The notes below the pieces were generated by a model. The model searched no databases. It had not been told where the DNA came from and worked only from the letters and a program-made list of their open reading frames with translations. A stretch of 64,000 bases of DNA, taken from contig NZ_OMKW01000004.1 of assembly GCF_900302495.1 (NCBI RefSeq), forward strand, positions 62,001 through 126,000, written 5' to 3'. Below are positions 50,026-59,119 of this stretch, in pieces. Each line of letters begins with the position of its first letter. Positions within the stretch are counted from its first letter, which is position 1. This stretch comes from Pontivivens insulae (GTDB taxonomy: Bacteria; Pseudomonadota; Alphaproteobacteria; Rhodobacterales; Rhodobacteraceae). Both the position numbers and the translations under genes were made by a program.

Positions 50026-50427
50026 ATGAAACGCATTACGGCACTGGCACTGTCGCTGGCCTTTGCGCCGCTCTCCGCCATCGCTCAGGACGCAACCGGT
50101 TTGTGGCAATCGGCACCGTCCGAAGAGACTGGCGCTTACATCACCGTTCAAATTGGCGCCTGTCAGGGCGCACCTGAAGAGCGCTGCGGTGTGATCCGTG
50201 GTGTCTTCAACGCAGATGGGACGCCCGGCGCGCAGGACATCGTCGGCGAACCGATCATCTGGGGTATGGAGCCGGATGGCGCTGGCGCATGGTCCGGCGG
50301 CACAATCTGGGCTCCGGACCAGGACAAAACCTACAACTCAAAAATGGAGCTTTCGGGCGCCGATCTTGAAGTCTCCGGCTGCGTTTTGTTCATTTGCCGC
50401 GCACAAACGTGGACCCGCGTGAACTGA
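50026..50427 (+). CDS. DUF2147-family secreted protein
   Basis: A 133-residue protein with a signal peptide (MKRITALALSLAFAPLSAIA, cut before QDA). The mature part shows the DUF2147 pattern: GLWQSAPSEETGAYITVQIG near its start, GGTIWAPDQDKTYNSKMELSG in the middle, and SGCVLFICRAQTWTRV at the end. There are four cysteines, which may form disulfides. The family is a small periplasmic lipocalin-like barrel of unknown role. It lies on the plus strand inside the his gene run, with its own terminator. Confidence 0.85.
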   Translation: MKRITALALSLAFAPLSAIAQDATGLWQSAPSEETGAYITVQIGACQGAPEERCGVIRGVFNADGTPGAQDIVGEPIIWGMEPDGAGAWSGGTIWAPDQDKTYNSKMELSGADLEVSGCVLFICRAQTWTRVN

Positions 50428-50456
50428 CGCACGTTCGTATCTGCATGCATATCGAT

Positions 50457-50490
50457 GCGCGTCGCGATCTGAAATCGCGGCGCGCTCTTT
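50457..50490 (+). terminator. Rho-independent terminator after the DUF2147 gene
   Basis: A 12-bp stem GCGCGTCGCGAT / ATCGCGGCGCGC with one G-U pair and loop CTGAA, followed by TCTTT. It ends 5 nt before the hisH stop on the other strand. A strong intrinsic terminator. Confidence 0.88.
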
Positions 50491-50494
50491 ACTT

Positions 50495-51130
50495 TCAGGG
50501 AGCCCAGCGCAGAAAATTGCCAATGACAGTCAGGCCGGTCTTTTGGCTTTTTTCAGGATGGAACTGGGTTCCGACGATGTTGTCCCGTCCAACGCAGGCC
50601 GTCACGGGTTCGCCATAGTCGACTGTGGCAATCACGTCAGCTTCATCAGCGGGCGCCATGTGAAATGAATGAACGAAATAAGCATGCGCGCCCTGCTCGA
50701 CGCCTTCAAAGAGGACGTGGGATCGGTTGAGCCGCAGCTCATTCCAGCCCATGTGCGGCACTTTCAATGTCTCGTCCGATGGGCGAAGGGCGGTCACGTC
50801 TCCGGCGATCCAATCGAGCCCCGATGTCTCCCCAAATTCGAGTCCGCGGGTTGCGAGCAGTTGCATGCCTACACAGATGCCCATGAATGGAGTTCCGGCC
50901 TGAACACGCTCACGCAGCGCGTCGACCATGCCGTCCACCGCCATCAGGCCCGCCTGACAATCCGCAAAGGCTCCGACGCCAGGAAGCACGATGCGTTCGG
51001 CCCCCGCCACAACGTCCGCATCCCCTGAGACAACGATTCGCGGACCGTTGATTTCACGGCTCATCCGCTCGAAGCTCTTTTGCGCTGAGTGGAGGTTGCC
51101 GGAGCCGTAGTCGACAATCACACAGGTCAT
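50495..51130 (-). CDS. hisH: Imidazole glycerol phosphate synthase, glutaminase subunit
   Basis: A 211-residue class I glutamine amidotransferase that feeds ammonia to His[18 protein letters not shown] is the N-terminal motif, [11 protein letters not shown] holds the catalytic Cys, and [14 protein letters not shown] holds the His-Glu pair. It overlaps hisB by 4 nt. The usual partner hisF lies 1.5 kb away, separated by the DUF2147 gene, hisA and a microprotein ORF. Confidence 0.95.
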   Translation of the reverse strand: MTCVIVDYGSGNLHSAQKSFERMSREINGPRIVVSGDADVVAGAERIVLPGVGAFADCQAGLMAVDGMVDALRERVQAGTPFMGICVGMQLLATRGLEFGETSGLDWIAGDVTALRPSDETLKVPHMGWNELRLNRSHVLFEGVEQGAHAYFVHSFHMAPADEADVIATVDYGEPVTACVGRDNIVGTQFHPEKSQKTGLTVIGNFLRWAP

Positions 51131-51714
51131 AGCATGCCTTTGGTCGAGGGGATCGCATCCGCCTTGCGCGGATCTGTTTCCAGAGCGTCCCGCAAGGCCC
51201 GAGCGACCGCCTTGAATGCTGCCTCGGCAACATGGTGCGCGTTTATCCCGTCGATCCGCTCAACGTGCAGCGTGATGCCGCCATGAGTCGAAAACGCCTG
51301 GAAGAATTCGCGAACCAGTTCGGTATCGAATGTCTTTATCTGCGGCGCGGAAAAATCGACCTTCCACACGAGGTAGGGTCGAGCGCTCAGGTCGAGGGCG
51401 GCGCGCACCAAAGTATCGTCCATCGGCAATAGGCACGAGCCGTACCGAACTATGCCCCGCTTGTCCCCCATTGCGGCTGTCAGCGCTTGGCCAAGTGCAA
51501 TGCCGACGTCTTCAACGGTGTGGTGATCATCAATGTGCAGATCGCCTTCGCAGCGCACTTTCATATCAATCAGCGCATGGCGTGCCAGTTGATCGAGCAT
51601 ATGATCGAAAAAACCAACGCCGGTTTGATTGTCATAGCTTCCGGTCCCGTCGAGATTGATCTCGACGCTAATATCGGTCTCAGCGGTCTTTCGCGTGATC
51701 TTTGCCGTGCGCAT
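51127..51714 (-). CDS. hisB: Imidazoleglycerol-phosphate dehydratase
   Basis: A 195-residue monofunctional IGPD, making imidazole-acetol phosphate. The repeated metal motifs are [17 protein letters not shown] and the N-terminal HMLDQLARH; the second half has the related [15 protein letters not shown]. No phosphatase domain is fused, which is normal for Alphaproteobacteria. It starts the minus-strand his run here and lies divergent from ivd. Confidence 0.95.
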   Translation of the reverse strand: MRTAKITRKTAETDISVEINLDGTGSYDNQTGVGFFDHMLDQLARHALIDMKVRCEGDLHIDDHHTVEDVGIALGQALTAAMGDKRGIVRYGSCLLPMDDTLVRAALDLSARPYLVWKVDFSAPQIKTFDTELVREFFQAFSTHGGITLHVERIDGINAHHVAEAAFKAVARALRDALETDPRKADAIPSTKGML

Positions 51715-51832
51715 CTTCTAACCCCGTATCGTTCAACCCGCTTATAGGTCCTCTTCTAATGCTTGGTAAGGGCGCACGATCAATTCGCCTGTCGCAAGAT
51801 CTGCGCCATCTGAAAAGAGGCCAACACAGGCA

Positions 51833-51862
51833 TTGCAAATTAAATGAACGTGTGTTCATATT
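51833..51862 (+). promoter_or_regulatory. ivd promoter with inverted-repeat operator
   Basis: A -35 TTGCAA (51833-51838), an 18-bp spacer and -10 CATATT (51857-51862) form a plausible promoter 40 nt before ivd. Between the elements lies ATGAAC-GTGT-GTTCAT (51844-51859), a 16-bp dyad of TetR-type appearance. This is where a repressor of the leucine/isovalerate genes would bind; LiuQ/LiuR-type regulators are known for such operons. No regulator gene is nearby, so the identity is open. Confidence 0.58.
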
Positions 51863-51903
51863 TGTCTAAGGCTGCAGTAAGGCGGCGATCAGGGAGATGA
51901 GAG

Positions 51904-53067
51904 ATGTTCCATGCATCTATGAACTTCGCACTCGATGAGGAGATCGAGGCCCTGCGTGATATGGTTCATCGGTGGGCCCAGGATCGCGTTGCGCCAATGG
52001 CGGCTGAAATTGACCGCAAGAACGAGTTTCCCAATGAGCTTTGGACCGAAATGGGGGAGCTTGGTCTTCTAGGCATCACGGTTCCCGAAGAGGACGGGGG
52101 GGCTGGAATGGGATATCTCGCCCACTCCATCGCGGTTGAGGAGATGGCCCGCGCCAGCGCATCTGTTTCTCTCAGCTATGGTGCGCACTCGAATCTTTGC
52201 GTGAACCAGATCGCCCTGAATGGGAATGCTGACCAGAAGGCGAAATATCTGCCGAAACTCATTTCGGGGGAGCATGTCGGCTCGCTTGCCATGTCCGAAG
52301 CCGGCGCCGGCTCGGACGTTGTGTCGATGAGCTTGCGTGCCGAGAAGCGCAATGATCGCTTCGTGCTGAATGGAAACAAGTACTGGATCACCAACTCGCC
52401 GGATGCATCAACGCTCGTCGTATACGCCAAGACAGATCCTGCCGCGGGGCCGAAGGGCATCACTGCCTTCTTGATTGAGCGAGAAATGGCGGGCTTTGCC
52501 GTTGGGCCGCATTTCGACAAGCTCGGCATGCGCGGCTCCAATACGGCGGAGCTGATCTTCGAAGATGTCGAAGTGCCTTTCGAAAACATCCTGGGGGAAG
52601 AGGGGCGCGGCGTGAACGTTCTTATGTCCGGTTTGGATTATGAGCGTGTTGTGCTCTCCGGCATCGGTGTTGGGCTGATGCACGGTATTCTGGACCATAT
52701 CATGCCCTATATGCATGAGCGTAAGCAGTTCGGGCAAAAGATCGGTGATTTCCAGCTGATGCAGGCCAAGATTGCGGACCTCTACACCGCAATGAACACC
52801 GCACGGGCTTACCTTTACGCTGTGGCGGCTGCGTGCGATCGCGGGCAGGTCACACGTCAGGATGCGGCGGCCTGCGTGCTTTATTGTTCAGAGCAGGCGA
52901 TGCTGCAGGCCATTCAGGGCGTTCAGGCCATGGGTGGGGCTGGTTTTATGGCGGACAGCCCGCTCGCGCGCATTATGCGCGATGCCAAGCTGATGGAAAT
53001 TGGCGCTGGCACGTCTGAAATTCGCCGGATGCTCTGTGGTCGCGAGCTGATGAAAGCGACGGCCTGA
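51904..53067 (+). CDS. ivd: Isovaleryl-CoA dehydrogenase
   Basis: A 387-residue FAD acyl-CoA dehydrogenase converting isovaleryl-CoA to 3-methylcrotonyl-CoA in leucine breakdown. SLAMSEAGAGSDVVSM and KYWITNSPDA bind FAD. GLDYERVVLSG carries the glutamate found at this unusual position in isovaleryl-CoA dehydrogenases, and AGTSEIRRMLCGRELM is the C-terminal signature. Context strongly supports the assignment: mccB, mccA, mvaB and liuC follow on the same strand. Confidence 0.94.
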   Translation: MFHASMNFALDEEIEALRDMVHRWAQDRVAPMAAEIDRKNEFPNELWTEMGELGLLGITVPEEDGGAGMGYLAHSIAVEEMARASASVSLSYGAHSNLCVNQIALNGNADQKAKYLPKLISGEHVGSLAMSEAGAGSDVVSMSLRAEKRNDRFVLNGNKYWITNSPDASTLVVYAKTDPAAGPKGITAFLIEREMAGFAVGPHFDKLGMRGSNTAELIFEDVEVPFENILGEEGRGVNVLMSGLDYERVVLSGIGVGLMHGILDHIMPYMHERKQFGQKIGDFQLMQAKIADLYTAMNTARAYLYAVAAACDRGQVTRQDAAACVLYCSEQAMLQAIQGVQAMGGAGFMADSPLARIMRDAKLMEIGAGTSEIRRMLCGRELMKATA

Positions 53068-53173
53068 TGAACTCAGCCTGCCTGATATTTCCAGAAGCCT
53101 TGGTAGACGGTTCCCGTGCCATTAGCTTTTGGGTGAGCAATTCTGGCTCGATCAGGCGGGTGGAGGATCCGGT

Positions 53174-53692
53174 ATGAAGGACTTGATTTGGGTTTGCGGA
53201 TTGATGGGACTTGCCGCAGCTGTTCCAGCAGCAGGGCAGGATTTTGCCTATTCAGACGACGCGACAGTCCAATGCCTCAACCAGGCGGAGGCGAATGCGA
53301 CAACGCCACTCTATTGTATCGGAGCATCTGCCGATCAGTGCATCGACGACAATCCCCACGGAAGTTCGACAATCGGATTGGGCGTCTGCTTCTCGGAGGA
53401 GGCGGGTTTCTGGGACTCCGTTTTGAACGCCGAATATCAGCGCCTGCTTGGCGAAACGGCGGAATTTGAAAAAGCGAATGCAGATGCCGGTATCAATGCA
53501 CCGCCGCTTGAACCCTCTTTGCGGGACATGCAGCGCCGCTGGATCGACTATCGTGACCAGCGTTGCACATTCGAGGCCGCGCAATGGGGCGGCGGCACCG
53601 GTATGGGACCGGCAACGGCGGAGTGCTTTATGCGCGCAACGGCAGAGCAGGCTCTCTATTTGCGCACCCAAATCGTGGAGACGTGGGAATGA
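53174..53692 (+). CDS. Secreted LprI-like (DUF1311) protein
   Basis: A 172-residue protein. The start at 53174 gives MKDLIWVCGLMGLAAAVPAA, a signal peptide, with GGAGGA upstream. The mature part has eight cysteines. It ends with the DUF1311 signature: MQRRWIDYRDQRCTFEA, then GGGTGMGPATAECFMRATAEQ. DUF1311 proteins include lysozyme-inhibitor LprI relatives, so it may protect peptidoglycan or bind a host or predator enzyme (inference). It overlaps the EcsC-like gene in an ATGA arrangement, inside the leucine catabolic operon. Confidence 0.8.
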   Translation: MKDLIWVCGLMGLAAAVPAAGQDFAYSDDATVQCLNQAEANATTPLYCIGASADQCIDDNPHGSSTIGLGVCFSEEAGFWDSVLNAEYQRLLGETAEFEKANADAGINAPPLEPSLRDMQRRWIDYRDQRCTFEAAQWGGGTGMGPATAECFMRATAEQALYLRTQIVETWE

Positions 53693-54492
53693 ACGGGCCC
53701 AAGGACACCCCAGGGCATCCGCTCAGCGTGGCGGTTGAGCGCGTACTGGCCGAACAGCGGAGTTTCGAGCAACAGCGCGCGACCCGGATGGGACGTGGTG
53801 TAGAGGCTGCAACAGCTCCGATCGGGGAGGTTGCCCGTCGCTTGATACCAGCGTCCGTCGTGCGAACCGCCCTCGATGGAGCTGACCGGGCGGCAGGCTA
53901 TACCGTCCCGGAAGATATCAGTGGGCATGATGTGAACGATATTGCGGCCTGCGATGCGGCGGCGTTGCGTGCGCAGGGTTGGGCCATGGGGATGAATGCG
54001 GCAACCGGTGCGGGTGCTGGGCTGTTTGGGGTTGTCGGTCTTTCGGTTGATATTCCAGGGTCCATCGCCATTGCCGCTCGAAATGTACGCGCCACAGGGT
54101 TGGCCTATGGATTCACAGGTCAATCGGAAGAAGAGCGCATCTTCCGACTGGCAATTCTTGAACTGGCAGCAACAGGCGGGATGGAGGAGCGGGCGGCCTC
54201 TGTCGCGCGCGTCAACCGTCTTGCCCAGGCTTTGGGCCAAGCGGGTGGTGAGGCAACTCTTGAAGGTATTGACTGGGCGCTCGACAAGGTGGTGGAGCGG
54301 GCGACGCGTGCGCTCGGCATGAACCTGGCTCAGCGCAAGGCGGCACAGGTTGTCCCGATTTTGTCTGCGGCTCTTGGTGCCGCAGTCAATGCCAGCTTTC
54401 AGACGGATGTGGCCCGTGCGGCCCGCTACGCCTATCGTCAGCGCTGGTTAGCGACCCGCCAGATGCTGCCAGCGCCGGAGACGGCCGCATGA
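53689..54492 (+). CDS. EcsC-family protein
   Basis: A 267-residue protein. The start at 53689 overlaps the preceding stop. A helical N-terminal half is followed by MGMNAATGAGAGLFGVVGLSV, a hydrophobic Gly-rich stretch, and a C-terminal NASFQTDVARAARYAYRQRW. These match the EcsC family, named after the third gene of the Bacillus ecs operon and of unknown function. It has no signal peptide but could be membrane-associated through its glycine-rich helices. It is flanked by two genes for secreted cysteine-containing proteins, and all three overlap by 4 nt. Confidence 0.8.
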   Translation: MNGPKDTPGHPLSVAVERVLAEQRSFEQQRATRMGRGVEAATAPIGEVARRLIPASVVRTALDGADRAAGYTVPEDISGHDVNDIAACDAAALRAQGWAMGMNAATGAGAGLFGVVGLSVDIPGSIAIAARNVRATGLAYGFTGQSEEERIFRLAILELAATGGMEERAASVARVNRLAQALGQAGGEATLEGIDWALDKVVERATRALGMNLAQRKAAQVVPILSAALGAAVNASFQTDVARAARYAYRQRWLATRQMLPAPETAA

Positions 54493-54896
54493 AGCTGATT
54501 GCGCTTTTCATGTTGATACCAATTGCGGCCTCCGCGACAGGCTGGGACGCAGAGCGCGCGCAGACGCATCTGTTAACCTGTTCCGGTCCGGGTATCGCGT
54601 GTGCTGTCGAAGGCGATGCGCGCTGCGTCGCGAGTGGCGGCGAAGATTGCACACGGTTCAACGCAGATGTTGCAGAGACCGCAATGCGCGTTGCCTACGC
54701 AGATTTTCTTGCGGTGTCCGAACGCGAGACAGTCTCGGAGGGGATGGCGGCCAATTCGACTATAGCGCAAATCGCACATGGGCAGGATGTCTGGGTGGCG
54801 GAACGTGATCGGCGTTGCTCTGAAGATCCGCTGTGCCTGACGGGCTACAACATTGAGCGTGCGGGATTTTTCCGCGATCAAATACAGGCACGTTGA
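54489..54896 (+). CDS. Small secreted cysteine-rich protein, LprI-like remnant
   Basis: A 135-residue protein with a signal peptide (MKLIALFMLIPIAASA). The mature part has seven cysteines and the sequence HGQDVWVAERDRRCSEDPLC, which resembles the W-x-RD-x-x-C core of DUF1311/LprI. It overlaps the EcsC-like gene by 4 nt (ATGA). It looks like a diverged relative of the protein encoded two genes upstream, perhaps from an old duplication around the EcsC gene. Function unknown. Confidence 0.68.
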   Translation: MKLIALFMLIPIAASATGWDAERAQTHLLTCSGPGIACAVEGDARCVASGGEDCTRFNADVAETAMRVAYADFLAVSERETVSEGMAANSTIAQIAHGQDVWVAERDRRCSEDPLCLTGYNIERAGFFRDQIQAR

Positions 54897-54936
54897 GCAT
54901 GAATTTACATCCTAACGACAGGCAGGAGTGGTCTCT

Positions 54937-56544
54937 ATGACCGTGCTTTCGACAAGTGCCATCCCCGGCAGCGACGCGTTCGAAACGAACCGGACCGCTC
55001 ATGCAGAAGCGGCTGCGCAGATCGCCGAAGCGGCGCGTGCTGCCGCCGCTGGTGGGGGCGAGCGTGCGCGCGAGCGGCACCTGTCCCGGGGAAAGATGCT
55101 GCCGCGCGACCGGGTCGCAAATCTGCTGGATCCGGGCACTCCGTTTCTGGAGGTCGGCGCAACGGCTGCCCATGGCATGTATGATGGCGCAGCGCCGTGT
55201 GCCGGCGTGATTGCAGGTGTCGGACAGGTCGAGGGCCGCCAGTGCATGATCCTGTGCAATGACGCCACGGTGAAGGGTGGTACCTACTACCCGATGACGG
55301 TGAAAAAGCACCTCCGCGCGCAGGAGATCGCGCAGGAGAACCGACTGCCCTGCATCTACCTCGTGGACAGTGGCGGGGCGAACCTGCCCAATCAAGACGA
55401 GGTGTTTCCCGACCGCGACCATTTCGGCCGCATCTTCTTCAATCAGGCGAATATGAGTGCAGAGGGCATTCCTCAGATCGCGGTTGTGATGGGAAGCTGT
55501 ACCGCGGGCGGCGCCTACGTACCTGCGATGAGCGATGTCACGATCATCGTGAAGGAGCAGGGCACCATCTTTCTCGCCGGTCCCCCGCTGGTGAAGGCCG
55601 CGACGGGTGAGGTCGTGAGCGCAGAGGATCTCGGCGGCGGCGACGTTCATACGCGATTGAGCGGTGTGGCTGACTATCTGGCCGAGGACGACGCCCAGGC
55701 GCTCGCGCTTGCGCGGCAGGCGGTCAGCCATCTGAACACAGTGCCGCCGGTGACGGTCGAGTGGAAGGAGCCGCGCCCGCCCGCCCTCTCACCCGACACG
55801 ATCACGGGCGTCGTGCCCGCCGATCTGCGCACTCCTTATGACATTCGCGAGGTTATCGCGCGCATCGTTGATGGTTCCGATTTCGACGAATTCAAACCGC
55901 GTTTCGGCAACACGCTCGTCACCGGCTTTGCGCACATCGAGGGCTGCCCGGTCGGCATTATCGCCAACAATGGCGTGCTGTTTTCCGAGGCGGCGCAGAA
56001 GGGTGCCCACTTCGTGGAGCTGTGCTCGCAGCGGAAGATTCCACTGATCTTCCTGCAAAACATCACCGGCTTCATGGTGGGCCGGAAGTATGAAAATGAG
56101 GGGATCGCGCGCCACGGTGCGAAGTTGGTGACGGCCGTGGCGACGACGAAGGTTCCCAAGATAACAGTGCTCGTCGGTGGCTCCTTCGGCGCTGGCAACT
56201 ACGGCATGGCAGGCCGGGCATATTCGCCGCGCTTTCTTTGGACATGGCCCAACAGCCGTATCTCGGTCATGGGTGGTGAACAGGCTGCAGGTGTTTTGGC
56301 GACCGTTCGGCGCGACGGGATCGAGCGCAAAGGCGGCACATGGTCGGCGGAAGAAGAAGCCAAGTTCAAGCGCCCGACAATCGAGATGTTCGAGGAACAG
56401 AGCCACCCGCTCTACGCAAGCGCCCGCCTCTGGGATGACGGCGTGATCCCGCCGGAAAAGACCCGCGACGTGCTGGCACTGAGCCTGCGCGCATGCCTCA
56501 ACGCGCCCATCGAGGAGACACGCTTCGGCGTGTTCCGGATGTGA
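54937..56544 (+). CDS. mccB: 3-Methylcrotonyl-CoA carboxylase, carboxyltransferase (beta) subunit
   Basis: A 535-residue carboxyltransferase transferring CO2 from biotin to 3-methylcrotonyl-CoA. The ATG at 54937 is chosen over a GTG three codons upstream; GGAG lies about 9 nt before it. Key segments are [48 protein letters not shown], and [20 protein letters not shown]. The Asn-rich GANLPNQ segment distinguishes MCC from propionyl-CoA carboxylase. Its stop overlaps the next gene (TGATG). Confidence 0.95.
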   Translation: MTVLSTSAIPGSDAFETNRTAHAEAAAQIAEAARAAAAGGGERARERHLSRGKMLPRDRVANLLDPGTPFLEVGATAAHGMYDGAAPCAGVIAGVGQVEGRQCMILCNDATVKGGTYYPMTVKKHLRAQEIAQENRLPCIYLVDSGGANLPNQDEVFPDRDHFGRIFFNQANMSAEGIPQIAVVMGSCTAGGAYVPAMSDVTIIVKEQGTIFLAGPPLVKAATGEVVSAEDLGGGDVHTRLSGVADYLAEDDAQALALARQAVSHLNTVPPVTVEWKEPRPPALSPDTITGVVPADLRTPYDIREVIARIVDGSDFDEFKPRFGNTLVTGFAHIEGCPVGIIANNGVLFSEAAQKGAHFVELCSQRKIPLIFLQNITGFMVGRKYENEGIARHGAKLVTAVATTKVPKITVLVGGSFGAGNYGMAGRAYSPRFLWTWPNSRISVMGGEQAAGVLATVRRDGIERKGGTWSAEEEAKFKRPTIEMFEEQSHPLYASARLWDDGVIPPEKTRDVLALSLRACLNAPIEETRFGVFRM

Positions 56545-57152
56545 TGCGAAGTGCCCTCTCTGCTTTAGGAGAATATTTGCCATTCGGGAGCGTGATGCGG
56601 CGCGTGAATATTCCCGTGTACATGATTCACAACAGTCTCGATCCCGAAGACTACCTCTTTCTGTTTGATTTCGAGGTTTTTACGGATCGGGCGGGTCGTG
56701 GTTTCTTAACCCGTCCACGCCTTATGATTTGGGCGGGGCGAGACGACTTTGACAGGCATCGTTTTGCGCGACAATTCCGCGAGGTCTTTGTTACCGAGTT
56801 CGACAAAATGCGAGCCGAGTTGCGCAAGGCAAGGCGCTGGAAGCTGGACTCAAACTGGCTCGCTCCGGTCGCGCTGCTGGCGTATTGGATCCTCTACCTT
56901 GCACTTTCGCCGATCTCAAACCGCCGGATTGCAAGGCGTGAGTTGAAGTTGGAGAACGAGATAGAAGAAACGCAGGGCAAGGTGGATCACCTCCTCTCCG
57001 TGGCTGAAGTGCGGCTTCATGCAGAGCTCTTTGCCCACGCGCGGCGGAGCACCGATGGCGCCGGAGGTGATCATGTCGATCGCGAGGCTTGGCCGCTTCC
57101 CGCCTATGTGGGCGAGCACATCTATGACGAAAAGAGCGGAGCGTGGTGGTAG
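56544..57152 (+). CDS. Hypothetical membrane protein inside the MCC operon
   Basis: A 202-residue protein whose ATG shares a base with the mccB stop (TGATG); a second ATG lies at 56595. One membrane helix is predicted (WLAPVALLAYWILYLALSPI, about residues 107-126). The region before it is basic (RKARRWKLDSN), and after it comes a coiled coil (RRELKLENEIEETQGKVDHL). The C-terminus is aromatic (YDEKSGAWW). I do not recognise the family. Tight coupling between the two MCC subunit genes suggests a stable place in the operon, not a chance insertion. Confidence 0.68.
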   Translation: MRSALSALGEYLPFGSVMRRVNIPVYMIHNSLDPEDYLFLFDFEVFTDRAGRGFLTRPRLMIWAGRDDFDRHRFARQFREVFVTEFDKMRAELRKARRWKLDSNWLAPVALLAYWILYLALSPISNRRIARRELKLENEIEETQGKVDHLLSVAEVRLHAELFAHARRSTDGAGGDHVDREAWPLPAYVGEHIYDEKSGAWW

Positions 57153-57154
57153 CA

Positions 57155-59092
57155 ATGTTCTCTAAGATCCTCATCGCCAATCGGGGCGAGATTGCCTGTC
57201 GGGTCATGCAGACCGCTCGCCAACTCGGCGTGCGTACGGTCGCCGTCTATTCCGACGCAGACGCCACGGCCAAGCATGTGGCGATGGCTGACGAAGCCGT
57301 CCACATCGGCCCTGCGCCTGTGGCTGAAAGCTATCTCAAAGGCGACCGCATCATCGCCGCCGCGCTCGCCACGGGCGCGCAGGCCATCCATCCCGGCTAT
57401 GGCTTCCTTTCCGAGAACCCGGATTTCGTCGGGGCGGTGGAAGCCGCAGGCCTCACTTTCATCGGCCCGTCCGCCCGTGCAATCCGCGCCATGGGCCTTA
57501 AGGACGCCGCCAAGGCGCTGATGGAGGAGGCGGGCGTGCCCGTCGTCCCCGGTTATCACGGGGCGGAGCAGGATCCGGCCTTCCTCGCCGCCGAGGCTGA
57601 CAAGATCGGCTATCCTGTCCTCATCAAGGCTCGCGCGGGCGGCGGCGGCAAAGGGATGCGCAAGGTCGATGACCCCGCCCAGTTCCGCGCCGCGCTTGAA
57701 GGGGCGCAGCGTGAGGGTCAGGCGAGTTTCGGCGACGCAGCGGTGCTCATTGAAAAGTGGATCACTACGCCGCGCCATATCGAGATTCAGGTTTTCGGTG
57801 ACGGCACCAACGCGATCCACCTTGGAGAGCGCGACTGCTCCTTACAACGTCGCCACCAAAAGGTGATTGAAGAAGCACCAGCGCCGGGCATGACCTCTGA
57901 GATGCGCGAAGTGATGGGGGCCGCAGCAGTCCGCGCGGCGGATGCCATCGGCTATTCCGGTGCTGGCACTATTGAATTTATTGTGGACGGCTCAAACGGC
58001 CTCGATCCTGAAAAGTTCTGGTTCATGGAAATGAACACGCGCCTTCAAGTCGAACATCCTGTCACTGAAGCGATTACCGGCATCGACCTTGTTGAATGGC
58101 AGCTTCGTGTAGCAAGCGGGGAACCTTTGCCCGCGACTCAAAGCGAGATTACGTTGACGGGGCATGCTTTCGAAGCGCGTCTTTATGCCGAGGACGCGAC
58201 CAAGGGCTTCCTGCCGGCAACAGGGACGCTGACCGCACTTCGGTTCCCGAACGGCACCCGTGCCGATAGCGGGGTGCGCGCTGGCGATGCAATTACCCCC
58301 CATTATGACCCGATGATTGCGAAGCTGATCGTGCATGGTGCTTCGCGCGATATTGCGCTGGGCCAATTGCGGACAGCGCTTGAGGACACGATTGTCGCGG
58401 GGTCTGTCACGAACCTGCCGTTTCTCGTCGCGCTGACGCGCCATGCTGGCTTTGCTGCTGGGGACATGGACACCGGCCTGATCGAGCGTGATCAGGACGA
58501 GCTGACCAGAGTAGGCACACCGTCAATCGAACTGCAGGCGCTCGCCGCGGTTCTGGCTCTTGAGCTGCTCCCGTCGCAACCGCTTCAGGGCTTCACTCTT
58601 TGGACGAAACTTGCCCAGCGGGTTGAACTTGATTGTGGCTCGATCGATGTGACTGTCGCTTCACCGGGGTGTTACGAGTGCCGTACCTCGGACGAGCAGG
58701 TCGTCTTGAAAGATGTGGCGCTGGAGGGCTGTGCTGTTCACGTAAATGGGCGAAGGTTGCTCTATGCGCAGTCTGGTCCTGTTGTTACGCTGTTTGAGGG
58801 CGCAGTCGGCCATGTCTTCGAACGGCTTGATCCACTGACCGCCGCAGTCGAAGCCACCGGAGGCGGTGATCGACTGGTTGCGCCGATGCCGGGCCTCGTC
58901 AAGCTCGTAAACGCACAGGCGGGGGCTCATGTCACGCAAGGTGAGGCGCTGATCGTCATGGAAGCCATGAAGATGGAGCACACATTGACAGCTCCTCGTG
59001 ACGGTATCGTTGCGGAGCTTGCTGTGAAGCAGGGTCAGCAAGTGGCGGACGGAGATGTTATGCTGGCTTTGGAGCCTTTGGCGGACGCATAG
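57155..59092 (+). CDS. mccA: 3-Methylcrotonyl-CoA carboxylase, biotin-containing (alpha) subunit
   Basis: A 645-residue protein. The biotin carboxylase domain has FSKILIANRGEIACRV, IHPGYGFLSENPDFV, the ATP loop ARAGGGGKGMRKV, and FMEMNTRLQVEHPVTE. The C-terminal BCCP domain carries biotin on Lys606 in VMEAMKMEHTL. The start at 57155 is taken because FSKILIANRGE is the usual opening; the ribosome site is weak. Together with mccB it forms 3-methylglutaconyl-CoA from 3-methylcrotonyl-CoA. Confidence 0.95.
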   Translation: MFSKILIANRGEIACRVMQTARQLGVRTVAVYSDADATAKHVAMADEAVHIGPAPVAESYLKGDRIIAAALATGAQAIHPGYGFLSENPDFVGAVEAAGLTFIGPSARAIRAMGLKDAAKALMEEAGVPVVPGYHGAEQDPAFLAAEADKIGYPVLIKARAGGGGKGMRKVDDPAQFRAALEGAQREGQASFGDAAVLIEKWITTPRHIEIQVFGDGTNAIHLGERDCSLQRRHQKVIEEAPAPGMTSEMREVMGAAAVRAADAIGYSGAGTIEFIVDGSNGLDPEKFWFMEMNTRLQVEHPVTEAITGIDLVEWQLRVASGEPLPATQSEITLTGHAFEARLYAEDATKGFLPATGTLTALRFPNGTRADSGVRAGDAITPHYDPMIAKLIVHGASRDIALGQLRTALEDTIVAGSVTNLPFLVALTRHAGFAAGDMDTGLIERDQDELTRVGTPSIELQALAAVLALELLPSQPLQGFTLWTKLAQRVELDCGSIDVTVASPGCYECRTSDEQVVLKDVALEGCAVHVNGRRLLYAQSGPVVTLFEGAVGHVFERLDPLTAAVEATGGGDRLVAPMPGLVKLVNAQAGAHVTQGEALIVMEAMKMEHTLTAPRDGIVAELAVKQGQQVADGDVMLALEPLADA

Positions 59093-59119
59093 GCGTCTCA
59101 GTTGGGAAAGGGCCAGTCG

